Assembly: GCA_958439195.1 (NCBI GenBank)
Contig: OY288151.1
Span: 1-64,000, forward strand
Length of the DNA: 64,000 bases
DNA from: an uncultured Paracoccaceae bacterium
Lineage (GTDB): Bacteria > Pseudomonadota > Alphaproteobacteria > Rhodobacterales > Rhodobacteraceae
Direction of reading: 5' to 3'
The translations under genes and the position numbers were made by a program. This document shows positions 56,900-64,000 of the stretch, in pieces (the first letter of the stretch is position 1; each line of letters opens with the position of its first letter). A model generated the notes under the pieces. That model was not told where the DNA came from. It worked only from the letters and a program-made list of their open reading frames with translations, and ran no database searches.

Positions 56900-58142
56900 C
56901 GCCGAAATAATCGAACACAACGGCAGAGATATCATCGGGAAAATCGGTTGCGCCGGCATGGGCGGCCAGACCATCCCGCAGGGCAGCATGCAGCGCCGGA
57001 CCACGCAGGGCGCCGTTCCGGGCCATGATCCGGGAAAGCCCGTCTTCGCCCAGATCACCTGCGTGGCCGGGACATTCGGTAAAGCCGTCCGAGGGAATCA
57101 CCAGCCGATCACCGGGCGAAAGGTGCAGGCTGATGGAATGGTAGGTGGCATCCGGGAACATCCCGACGGGAAAGCCGCCATCGCCAACCCAGACAGGGGG
57201 ATGACGGGTGGACAGATGCAACGGATGGGGATGGCCGGCCTGCACCAGTTGCACGGTGCCATCCACCAGGTTGATGTCAGCATAGATCATGGTCAGGTAC
57301 AGATCACCCTGCTGATCCGCGCAAAGGAGGCGATTGAGCCGTTCGACCACCGCTTCGGGCGGGAGCGGGATTCCATCCAGAAAGGCCACGTTCTGATCAC
57401 GCGACCGCCCGGACAAAAGCGCGGCCAGCCGCGCAGCCATGAGGGCAGAGGCAACGCCGTGGCCCGACACATCAATCGAGAAAAGTGCGATTCGCCCGGA
57501 CCCCAAGGGAAACCACCCGACCAGATCACCGCCCAGATGCCCGGAGGGTTGCATCAGAAACATCCCCTCGGCCCCATCAAATGGGACGACAGTTTCCGGG
57601 ATCAGCGACAGTTGCAGGCGACGCGCCTCGGCCAGGTCGCGTTGCAGGGCGTTGTAAAGGTGTTGCAGATCATTGTTGCGCTGCCGCAGTTCGGATTGCA
57701 TCTGAAGGATGCGTTCACCCGCGTGAAGGCGGGCCTGCAATTCCGCCGGATCGATGGGTTTGGTCAGAAAATCGTCGGCCCCGCTGGCCAGACCATCGGC
57801 CACGGCAGCGGTGCCGGATTTCGCGCTGATCAGGACAAAATAGCTGTATCCATCGCGGGGCAGGGCGCGGAAGGCACGGCAAAAATCAGGCCCCGACATG
57901 CCGGGCATGACCCAATCGCTAAGGACGAAATCAAAGTCGCCCTGCTGTGCCAGCGCCAGAGCCTGCGCACCGGAAGCGGCCTGCGCCACATCATACCCCC
58001 AACGGCCAAGCTGCATGGCCAGCATCTGCCGCTGTGCCGCGCTGTCATCTGTGACCAGAACACGCCGGGAACCCACCAGATTTTCAAAAGACCCCTGCAC
58101 CGTCGAACTGCCCCTTTGCCCACGACCAATGCGTAGCGGCAA
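56883..58142 (-). CDS. Response regulator with PP2C-type (RsbU/SpoIIE) serine phosphatase output
   Basis: 419 aa. The N-terminal receiver domain (about residues 26-145) has the acidic pair 'RVLVTDDSAAQRQ', the phospho-Asp in 'DFVLSDWVMPGMSGPDF' and the conserved lysine in 'FLTKPIDPAEL'. A coiled linker ('MQSELRQRNNDLQHLYNALQ') connects to a PP2C phosphatase domain: 'GHLGGDLVGWFPLGSGRIAL', 'SIDVSGHGVASALMAARLAA', 'VIPSDGFTECPG'. Such proteins dephosphorylate anti-sigma antagonists in partner-switching systems. It is divergent from an Hpt gene; no anti-sigma gene is seen nearby. Confidence 0.9.
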   Translation of the reverse strand: MPLRIGRGQRGSSTVQGSFENLVGSRRVLVTDDSAAQRQMLAMQLGRWGYDVAQAASGAQALALAQQGDFDFVLSDWVMPGMSGPDFCRAFRALPRDGYSYFVLISAKSGTAAVADGLASGADDFLTKPIDPAELQARLHAGERILQMQSELRQRNNDLQHLYNALQRDLAEARRLQLSLIPETVVPFDGAEGMFLMQPSGHLGGDLVGWFPLGSGRIALFSIDVSGHGVASALMAARLAALLSGRSRDQNVAFLDGIPLPPEAVVERLNRLLCADQQGDLYLTMIYADINLVDGTVQLVQAGHPHPLHLSTRHPPVWVGDGGFPVGMFPDATYHSISLHLSPGDRLVIPSDGFTECPGHAGDLGEDGLSRIMARNGALRGPALHAALRDGLAAHAGATDFPDDISAVVFDYFGATPNG

Positions 58143-58261
58143 AGGTTTAACGCCAGGTCAAAGTGGCAAATTCTATGTATCGGGCCGGCGCGCCTTTACC
58201 CTTGATTGACCTATTCCGGGCCAGGATGGGCGGTGTGGGTAGTCTGGTTTTGGGTGATGCG

Positions 58262-58558
58262 ATGCTGGTGAATACGGAAAGGTTGAATGCCCTGCGCGGC
58301 GAAATTGGTGAGGACGGGTTCGATCAGGTGATTGAGATGTTTCTTCAGGAAAGCGATGAGGTGGTCACACGATTGGCTGCGCAGGGAATGGGTCGCATGT
58401 CGGATGCCGATCTGCATTTCCTGAAAGGCAGCGCCCTGACGCTGGGCTTTGACGATCTGGCCGACCTGTGCCGCCAATCGGAAACCGGCGATCAGGTGCA
58501 GCCGGACCGTTTGCAGGATGTCTGGGAACGCAGCCGTGCGGCGGTTCAATCGCGTTGA
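58262..58558 (+). CDS. Histidine phosphotransfer (Hpt) domain protein
   Basis: 98 aa from the ATG at 58262; alternative starts are 58226, 58175 and GTG 58163 (131 aa). The Hpt core is 'LRGEIGEDGFDQVIEMFLQE' then the phosphorylatable His in 'DLHFLKGSALTLGFDDLADL'. It could relay phosphate to the receiver of the divergent PP2C protein, which fits the genomic pairing. The start choice is uncertain because the N-terminal extension is not conserved sequence. Confidence 0.75.
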   Translation: MLVNTERLNALRGEIGEDGFDQVIEMFLQESDEVVTRLAAQGMGRMSDADLHFLKGSALTLGFDDLADLCRQSETGDQVQPDRLQDVWERSRAAVQSR

Positions 58559-58569
58559 AACCGCGCATT

Positions 58570-59817
58570 TCAGATCAGGAATTCTGCAAGAACATCATCG
58601 TTGGTGATGTCGCGGTAGGCAAATGCCGCGGCATCCAGTTTCTGGAACAGGTCGCGGAAATTCTCTGGCCGTTTCGTTTCGATGCCAATCAGGACAGAGC
58701 CGAAGTTGCGGGCCGATTTCTTGAGGTATTCGAAACGGGCAATATCGTCATCGGGACCAAGCATGCCCAAAAACTCGCGCAGCGCGCCGGGGCGTTGGGG
58801 CATGCGCAGGATGAAGTATTTCTTGATGCCGGAATAACGCTGGGCACGTTCCTTCACCTCGGGCAGGCGTTCGAAATCGAAGTTCCCGCCCGAGGTGACG
58901 CAGACCACCACTTTGCCACGAATTTCATCCGCCAGTTCCGGCAGCACGTCGACAGACAGCGCCCCTGCAGGTTCCAGGACGATGCCTTCGACGTTCAGCA
59001 TTTCCAGCATGGTCACGCAGATCCGGTCTTCGGGGGCAAGAAGGACATTTTCAACGGGAACCCAATTCAGGTGGGCAAAGGTCTTGTCACCCAAACGCGC
59101 GACGGCGGCACCATCGACAAAGCTGTTGACGCGGGGAAGTTTGACAGGCGTGCCATCACGCAGGGCGGCCAGCAAGCTGGCCCCGCCCAAAGGTTCGACA
59201 AATCGGTAATCGGTCGCCGGGGACATTTCACGCAGATAGGCGGTGACACCAGATGACAGGCCACCGCCACCCACCGGAAGGATCACCAGATCAGGCGCGC
59301 GGCCAAGCTGATCCAGGATCTCTACGCCCACTGTGGCCTGGCCAAGAATGACGTCGGCATCATCAAACGGCGAAAGGAAATGCGCCGCCTGTTCGGTGCA
59401 GAATGTTTGGGCGGCGGATAGGGTTTGATCGAAATAGTCGCCGGTCAACACGATATGGACATGGTCGCCACCAAACGTGCGGGTCTTGTCTATCTTTTGC
59501 TGTGGTGTGGTGACGGGCATGAAAATAGTGCCCTGAACGCCGAAGTGTCGGCAGGCAAAGGCCACGCCCTGTGCGTGGTTTCCGGCGCTGGCGCAGACGA
59601 ATTGGCGTTGGGTTGGATTGTCGGCCAGCACCTTGCCCATGGCGGTAAAGGCACCGCGAATTTTATAGCTGCGGACAGGGGTCAGGTCTTCGCGTTTCAG
59701 CCAGATGTCAGCGTCATAGCGTTGCGACAGGTGATCGTTGCGTTGTAGCGGCGTTTCGGGAAACAAATCGCGCAGGGCATCCGCAGTTGCCCGTGCTTTA
59801 CTGGTGAAATCGGTCAT
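58570..59817 (-). CDS. ilvA: Threonine ammonia-lyase (threonine dehydratase)
   Basis: 415 aa. PLP enzyme that converts threonine to 2-oxobutanoate in isoleucine synthesis. The PLP lysine is in 'LTPVRSYKIRGAFTAMGKVL', the substrate loop in 'CASAGNHAQGVAF', and the phosphate-binding glycine loop is 'LPVGGGGLSSGVTAYLREMS'. A C-terminal ACT-like domain ('FILRMPQRPGALREFLGMLG') indicates allosteric control, of the single-ACT short type. Its stop is 11 bases from the convergent Hpt stop. Confidence 0.93.
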   Translation of the reverse strand: MTDFTSKARATADALRDLFPETPLQRNDHLSQRYDADIWLKREDLTPVRSYKIRGAFTAMGKVLADNPTQRQFVCASAGNHAQGVAFACRHFGVQGTIFMPVTTPQQKIDKTRTFGGDHVHIVLTGDYFDQTLSAAQTFCTEQAAHFLSPFDDADVILGQATVGVEILDQLGRAPDLVILPVGGGGLSSGVTAYLREMSPATDYRFVEPLGGASLLAALRDGTPVKLPRVNSFVDGAAVARLGDKTFAHLNWVPVENVLLAPEDRICVTMLEMLNVEGIVLEPAGALSVDVLPELADEIRGKVVVCVTSGGNFDFERLPEVKERAQRYSGIKKYFILRMPQRPGALREFLGMLGPDDDIARFEYLKKSARNFGSVLIGIETKRPENFRDLFQKLDAAAFAYRDITNDDVLAEFLI

Positions 59818-59947
59818 TCGGCAGGATTCCCCGGTGCGAGAGCGGTCTTGTTGCGCCTGTGGCGTTCACATTCCTTAATGCTGCCACAGAAACGCCTTAC
59901 GGCATCTGGCGAACTGCATTCCGTTATCCTTATGCGAGGACAGAACC

Positions 59948-60913
59948 ATGATCCATCCCAAGAAGATGATCGTTGTGCTTGGTGTTTCTGCGTTGGCGCT
60001 TGGCCCTTTTTCTGGCGTTACGCCGATTTTCGGCGATGACGCGGCCTATGCCGGGAATGGCAATGGTGGCGGGAACGGTGGCGGTGGTGGCAACGGCGGC
60101 GGAAACGGTGGTGGGAACGGCGGCGGAAACAAGGGTGGAAACGGTGGAAACGCCGGGGCCAAGGGTGGCGAAAGATCATCTTCGGGCGGGACTTCCTTTA
60201 GCGGAAACAACAAGCAGGTCGCCGCTGCATCAAGGGCGAATGCCCCCAGATCGAAGGCACAGGTCGCGGCGACAGAAGATGAAGGCACCCGCGTTGCGGC
60301 GCGCGATCTGGGCAATATGAACGGCGCCCTGAATGCGAACATGAAGGCCGTCATGGCGCATGTTCGCAACGGCAACACCAACGGCCCGGTTGGTGCGCTG
60401 GCCGGTCTGATGATGGCTGATGCAGGGCTGGGCAACCTGAACGCCGAGGATGTTGTCGCGCGGGCCGAGGCCTGGGCTGCCTATGATGAAGAGGTGGCTG
60501 CGGCGTTGGGTGATTACGCGACAGTCGACGATTATCTTGCGGATCGCACCGCCGAAGCAGCCTATGGTGAATGGGAGAAGCGGTCGACGGAGTATCAGGA
60601 CGCGCTGGCCAGTGGCGACCCGAATGCGGAATCCCTGAACCCCGGACCAGCGCCCGAAAACCCCGACTTTACGGCGAATCCTGAACTGGATGCGCTGCTG
60701 GACAGCCCCCCCGAAGGCAGCGTGCCGGATGAAGGTGAGCTGGCCGCTGTGGATGCCGTGACGGATGCAGAGCAGGCGGTGTTGGCCGAGTGGAACAAGA
60801 ACCCCGATGCAACAGACGAGATCACCACGGAGGAACGGGCGCTGCTTGATTCGCTGCGCGCCCGGTATTCCGATGATGATCTTGCGGAGATTGCCGAGGC
60901 TTCGGGTTCCTGA
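59948..60913 (+). CDS. Exported Gly/Asn-rich protein, function unknown
   Basis: 321 aa. A signal peptide ('MIHPKKMIVVLGVSALALGP' and on to 'YAG') is followed by a low-complexity stretch of repeated Gly-Gly-Asn (about residues 36-75). The rest, residues about 110-321, is acidic and Ala/Glu-rich with helical segments ('LAGLMMADAGLGNLNAEDVV', 'NPDATDEITTEERALLDSLR'). Similar proteins occur in related genera; I know no function. The Gly-rich part resembles surface or matrix proteins, but this is only compositional. Confidence 0.7.
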   Translation: MIHPKKMIVVLGVSALALGPFSGVTPIFGDDAAYAGNGNGGGNGGGGGNGGGNGGGNGGGNKGGNGGNAGAKGGERSSSGGTSFSGNNKQVAAASRANAPRSKAQVAATEDEGTRVAARDLGNMNGALNANMKAVMAHVRNGNTNGPVGALAGLMMADAGLGNLNAEDVVARAEAWAAYDEEVAAALGDYATVDDYLADRTAEAAYGEWEKRSTEYQDALASGDPNAESLNPGPAPENPDFTANPELDALLDSPPEGSVPDEGELAAVDAVTDAEQAVLAEWNKNPDATDEITTEERALLDSLRARYSDDDLAEIAEASGS

Positions 60914-60940
60914 TCGGGAGCAGGCGGCAGGATTGAACAG

Positions 60941-60964
60941 GGGGCGGCCCAGCGCCGCCCCTTT
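60941..60964 (+). terminator. Intrinsic terminator after the Gly-rich protein gene
   Basis: An 8-bp stem GGGGCGGC (60941-60948) / GCCGCCCC (60954-60961), CCAGC loop, is followed by TTTG. It lies between the Gly-rich gene and argG. The T-run is short, so termination may be partial. Confidence 0.7.
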
Positions 60965-61042
60965 GCATTGGCTGCCACCCTTGCCGCGCAGGACAAGACC
61001 CGATACACCGCGCGCCAATAATCCTTGGTGAAAGAGGCCGCT

Positions 61043-62266
61043 ATGTTCACGCCCAAGAAAGTTGTCCTTGCCTATTCGGGCGGTCTGGATACCTCGATCA
61101 TCCTGAAATGGTTGCAGACTGAATATGGCTGCGAAGTGGTGACATTCACCGCCGATCTGGGGCAGGGCGAAGAGCTTGATCCAGCGCGGGACAAGGCCAT
61201 TCTGTTGGGGATCAAGCCAGAAAACATTCACATCGTCGACCTGCGCGAGGAATTTGTGCGGGATTTCGTGTTCCCGATGTTCCGGGCGAATGCCTTGTAT
61301 GAAGGGCTGTATCTGCTGGGCACGTCGATCGCGCGGCCGTTGATTTCCAAGGAACTGGTGCGGATTGCGCAGGAAACCGGGGCCGATGCGGTGGCGCATG
61401 GGGCGACCGGCAAGGGCAATGATCAGGTGCGGTTCGAACTGGCTGTGGCGGCGCTGGACCCTTCTATCCGGGTGATCGCGCCGTGGCGGTTGTGGGATCT
61501 GACCAGCCGGACGCGGCTGTTGGAGTTTGCCGAGGCGAACCAGATTCCGATTGCCAAGGACAAGCGTGGCGAGGCGCCGTTTTCGGTGGATGCGAACCTG
61601 CTGCATACCTCTTCCGAGGGGAAGGTTCTGGAAAACCCCGCCGAAGAAGCGCCCGAATTTGTGTATCAGCGTGTGGTTCCGGTCGAAAAGGCCCCCGATA
61701 CGCCGGAATTCGTGGAGATCACCTTTGAGCGCGGGGACGCTGTGGCCATCAATGGCGAGGCGCTGTCGCCTGCCACGATCCTGGCGCGGCTGAACGATAT
61801 GGGCGGTCGGCATGGGGTTGGCCTGCTGGATCTGGTGGAAAACCGGTTCGTGGGGATGAAATCGCGCGGCCTTTATGAAACCCCCGGCGGGACGATCCTG
61901 TTGGAGGCACATCGCGGGATTGAGCAGATCACGCTGGATTCCGGTGCGGGCCACCTGAAGGATTCGATCATGCCGCGTTATGCGGAACTGATCTATAACG
62001 GGTTCTGGTTCAGCCCGGAGCGGGAAGCATTGCAGGCCCTGATCGACAAGACGCAGGAACATGTCACGGGCACGGTGCGGGTGAAGCTGTTCAAGGGATC
62101 GGCGCGGACGGTGGCGCGGTGGTCGGACCATTCGTTGTATTCGGAAAAGCATGTGACGTTCGAAGAGGACGCAGGCGCCTATGATCAGAAGGATGCCGAA
62201 GGGTTCATCCGGTTGAACGCGCTGCGGTTGAAGCTGATCGCCACGCGGAATGCGCGGGTGAAGTGA
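61043..62266 (+). CDS. argG: Argininosuccinate synthase
   Basis: 407 aa from the ATG at 61043 (AGAGG site upstream). It condenses citrulline with aspartate using ATP. The N-terminal PP-loop is 'VVLAYSGGLDTSIILKWLQT' and a second signature is 'AHGATGKGNDQVRFELAVAA'. 'VDANLLHTSSEGKVLENPAE' is also conserved. Family length is normal. It stands alone and ends at a strong terminator. An in-frame upstream codon at 61025 adds only six residues with no conservation. Confidence 0.97.
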   Translation: MFTPKKVVLAYSGGLDTSIILKWLQTEYGCEVVTFTADLGQGEELDPARDKAILLGIKPENIHIVDLREEFVRDFVFPMFRANALYEGLYLLGTSIARPLISKELVRIAQETGADAVAHGATGKGNDQVRFELAVAALDPSIRVIAPWRLWDLTSRTRLLEFAEANQIPIAKDKRGEAPFSVDANLLHTSSEGKVLENPAEEAPEFVYQRVVPVEKAPDTPEFVEITFERGDAVAINGEALSPATILARLNDMGGRHGVGLLDLVENRFVGMKSRGLYETPGGTILLEAHRGIEQITLDSGAGHLKDSIMPRYAELIYNGFWFSPEREALQALIDKTQEHVTGTVRVKLFKGSARTVARWSDHSLYSEKHVTFEEDAGAYDQKDAEGFIRLNALRLKLIATRNARVK

Positions 62267-62289
62267 GTTGCGGCTAAGCCTATGAAATC

Positions 62290-62314
62290 GGGCGGGCTTT
62301 GGCCCGCCCTTTTT
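62290..62314. terminator. Bidirectional terminator between argG and the PhyH gene
   Basis: An 8-bp perfect stem GGGCGGGC (62290-62297) / GCCCGCCC (62302-62309) with a TTTG loop is followed by TTTTT on the plus strand. It lies between convergent genes. Confidence 0.88.
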
Positions 62315-62317
62315 GTT

Positions 62318-63511
62318 TCAGGCGAGCTTTCTCGCGGCCTGCGCATCCAGCGCAGTGTTTAAGGCCGCTGGTTCCCAGTCGCCCGCCAACGCCTCATGCA
62401 CCAATGCGGCCTGAGTCTTGGGGGCAAGGCCGCCCAAAGGTGGATCACGGTCGAGGTTGGTGGGAAAGCTGTAGCCTTCGGCGCTGGCGGCGATGGTGTT
62501 GGCGATCTGGTCGGGGGACAGGCTACCGTCGTGGCGGGCGGCGCGGAGGACCGGATAAAGCACCTTGACCATCGCAGTGCGATCCACGCTTTCCATCGCG
62601 CGGCCATAGGCGGACGAGACCTGAAACAGGTTCACCATACGGCGGATGTCAGTGCTGCGGTTGGTGCCTGCGGCGTGCAGAAGGGCGGGGGAAAAGAACA
62701 GCATGTCGCCCTTTTCCAGCGGAAGCTGCACGTTATACTGTTGAAAATATTCACGAAAGTCGGCGCGGCCCATTGCGAGATAACCCGCATCATAGGCCTG
62801 CGAGAAGGGGAGAAGTTGGGTAGGACCGGATTCTATGGTCGCATCGACATGGGCGATGGCCCCTTGCAGCGTAAGCATGGGGGAAAAAAGCTGAACATGG
62901 CGAGGGTAGCGTTCAATCTGCGCCGCCGACTGAAAGCCAAGGTGGTAATCGCGGTGCGGGGACTGCGCCGCGCCACCCGGATTGACCACGTTCAACTGGG
63001 CCGTCATCTGGTAATACGGGCCAAGCCACGCCTCGGATATCGCGGCCAGAAACGGGTTGGCGTAGTAGCGGGCGAAGTTGGCCGGATCGGCAAGGCAATG
63101 TTTTTCCAGCGAATTCCAAAGCCTGTCATTTGCACCCGGCTTGGCAAAGTGATCGCCACCCCCGCTGCCTGCCCGGTTTTGTTCTGCGATCAGGTTCCAG
63201 AAGACCGTGCTGGCGGCATCCAGCATGGCAAGGTCGGGTTCCGCCTGTTTCAGCACGACGACGCCGGGGCCGGTTCGCATCGCATCGGACCATTCGGCCA
63301 TCAGGGCGCGGCGTTCGACCGGGTCTGACAAAGCAGACAGCAGGGACGGGCAATCATAAATGAGGACGTTCTTCTGCACACCTGCGGCAAAGGGATAATC
63401 AGCCTTTGAAACCGTTTGGGAACAGAGGGTTATGAGATCTTCGATCCGGCAATCTTCGGCCTTGAGATAGACGCGGTTCGCGCGTTGGGCGGCGGTGGAA
63501 TGGTTGAGCAT
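62318..63511 (-). CDS. Phytanoyl-CoA dioxygenase (PhyH) family protein
   Basis: 397 aa from the ATG at 63511. The Fe(II)/2-oxoglutarate double-stranded beta-helix fold is indicated by 'SPHRDYHLGFQSA' (first metal His and Asp) and 'MLFFSPALLHAAGTNRSTDI' (second metal His, with Arg for 2-oxoglutarate). The substrate is unknown; bacterial members hydroxylate diverse small molecules. It lies 79 bases downstream of a sulfotransferase-type gene, on the same strand, so both may serve one pathway. That link is only positional. Confidence 0.85.
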   Translation of the reverse strand: MLNHSTAAQRANRVYLKAEDCRIEDLITLCSQTVSKADYPFAAGVQKNVLIYDCPSLLSALSDPVERRALMAEWSDAMRTGPGVVVLKQAEPDLAMLDAASTVFWNLIAEQNRAGSGGGDHFAKPGANDRLWNSLEKHCLADPANFARYYANPFLAAISEAWLGPYYQMTAQLNVVNPGGAAQSPHRDYHLGFQSAAQIERYPRHVQLFSPMLTLQGAIAHVDATIESGPTQLLPFSQAYDAGYLAMGRADFREYFQQYNVQLPLEKGDMLFFSPALLHAAGTNRSTDIRRMVNLFQVSSAYGRAMESVDRTAMVKVLYPVLRAARHDGSLSPDQIANTIAASAEGYSFPTNLDRDPPLGGLAPKTQAALVHEALAGDWEPAALNTALDAQAARKLA

Positions 63512-63590
63512 GGCATCCTCCCCGATGCTGGTTAAGGAGAGTTTGCTGTGCCGCGCGACGCGGGGCAAGGGCGGGCCTGATGGAAGATCG

Positions 63591-64000
63591 TCAGAGTTTG
63601 TAGGCGGCAAGCCGTTGATAATGCGGGGCGGCCTGTTCGAGCAGGGGTTGGTAGTCCGCAGGCAAGGTTGGCAGCGCGCCTTCGGCATCACCAAAGCCGG
63701 TGGAGGCGTGAACGGCATTATACCAATGCGGCGCCCAGACACCGTCATAGGGTTTGGAGCCGGGAGGCCAGTGGAGCATGTTTTCGGTGAAGGGGATTCC
63801 CAAGGCGGAGCAAAGTTTTTTCAGTGTTTCCCGTGGGTTGGCCCGGATGTCGGCGCTGTCGATGACGATGGGGGTGGCCCCGGTCCAATCGGCGACCTGA
63901 TCAAACAGTTCGGCCTGCTGGGCAAAGCCGATGTCGTGGAAGGTGGGGGCTTCGCGTTTTTGTGCGTAGCTGGCGATGACGCGGGCGGGGTGGCGGATCA
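63591..64000 (-). CDS. Sulfotransferase-family protein (5' end outside the window)
   Basis: The gene enters from beyond 64000 and its stop is at 63591-63593, so about 136 C-terminal residues are seen. Reading back from the edge gives 'IRHPARVIASYAQKREAPTF', which fits the PAPS 3'-phosphate-binding motif (R..-...-S) of cytosolic sulfotransferases. 'PIVIDSADIRANPRETLKKL' and 'CSALGIPFTENMLHWPPG' then match the family tail, including 'YDGVWAPHWYNAV'. Substrate unknown. It is co-directional with the PhyH gene downstream. Confidence 0.8.
   Translation of the reverse strand, partial: IRHPARVIASYAQKREAPTFHDIGFAQQAELFDQVADWTGATPIVIDSADIRANPRETLKKLCSALGIPFTENMLHWPPGSKPYDGVWAPHWYNAVHASTGFGDAEGALPTLPADYQPLLEQAAPHYQRLAAYKL

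Noticed and set aside
60050..60165. CRISPR or minisatellite array in the Gly-rich gene
   Set aside because: The repeats are codon-level GGN tracts within one reading frame, with no spacers.
60230..62152. A 640-codon open frame antisense to argG and the Gly-rich gene
   Set aside because: It spans two real genes and an intervening terminator and has no family-like motif.

Overview
The window is about 65 % GC chromosomal DNA from an alphaproteobacterium. Gene content and order point to the family Rhodobacteraceae (Rhodobacter / Gemmobacter / Tabrizicola-like): rimP-nusA-ylxR-infB; a dnaA-rpsT-enoyl-CoA hydratase-mutM-ubiE-ubiB block; alphaproteobacterial flagellar genes; and hemH followed by a tiny exported protein. 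The genus call is inference. I see no rRNA, tRNA, CRISPR array, insertion sequence or prophage.

Layout. 1-5.9 kb: a 51-codon small gene converges on the translation/transcription operon rimP-nusA-ylxR-infB, whose promoter is followed by an attenuator-like leader. 5.9-10.9 kb: proline iminopeptidase, ubiG, a GMC oxidoreductase with a Tat-exported gluconate-dehydrogenase-type subunit 3, a glyoxalase-fold protein and a small ribbon-helix-helix protein. 11.0-12.7 kb: two glycerol-type (GlpP/GlpQ-like) ABC permeases with no ATPase or binding protein beside them. 12.7-20.1 kb: dnaA, rpsT, enoyl-CoA hydratase, mutM, ubiE, ubiB and an aminoglycoside-phosphotransferase-fold kinase. 20.1-26.6 kb: a flagellar remnant (flgD, fliK, flgJ-like, flgN-like, the first 48 codons of flagellin, flgE without its 3' end, motB, one unknown gene). 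26.7-35.4 kb: a complete xylose locus (xylFHG transport, xylB, xylA, an aldo/keto reductase) with a divergent ROK regulator. 35.6-41 kb: tamA-tamB. 41-46.5 kb: YihY-type membrane protein, MarR regulator, nitrilase-family amidase, grxC, comF, an NDUFAF5-like methyltransferase, hemH and a 59-residue exported peptide. 46.6-48.6 kb: two L,D-transpeptidases flanking a CAP-domain lipoprotein. 48.6-56.4 kb: a tightly packed minus-strand set hslO-NUDIX-cca-ABC-ABC-RNA methyltransferase. 56.4-58.6 kb: a NUDIX protein and a signalling pair (receiver-PP2C and Hpt). 58.6-64 kb: ilvA, a Gly/Asn-rich exported protein, argG, a PhyH-family dioxygenase and a partial sulfotransferase.

The most striking observation is at 23402-23412. 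The plus-strand flagellin gene breaks after codon 48 and continues, through an 11-bp sequence plausibly shared by both genes, directly into the antisense of the flgE 3' end. The simplest reading is a deletion between short direct repeats that removed most of fliC, the flgE tail and everything once between them, probably including flgK/flgL/flgI and flaF/flbT. Other observations are a pair of matching GTGCAGC arrays (7676 and 35400), a possible attenuator in the rimP-nusA-infB leader, a ComF protein lacking its usual Pro-Val-Pro-Leu-His segment, and operator-like sites plus a terminator-like hairpin around xylR. I did not find a clearly new multi-gene system such as a defence island or biosynthetic cluster.
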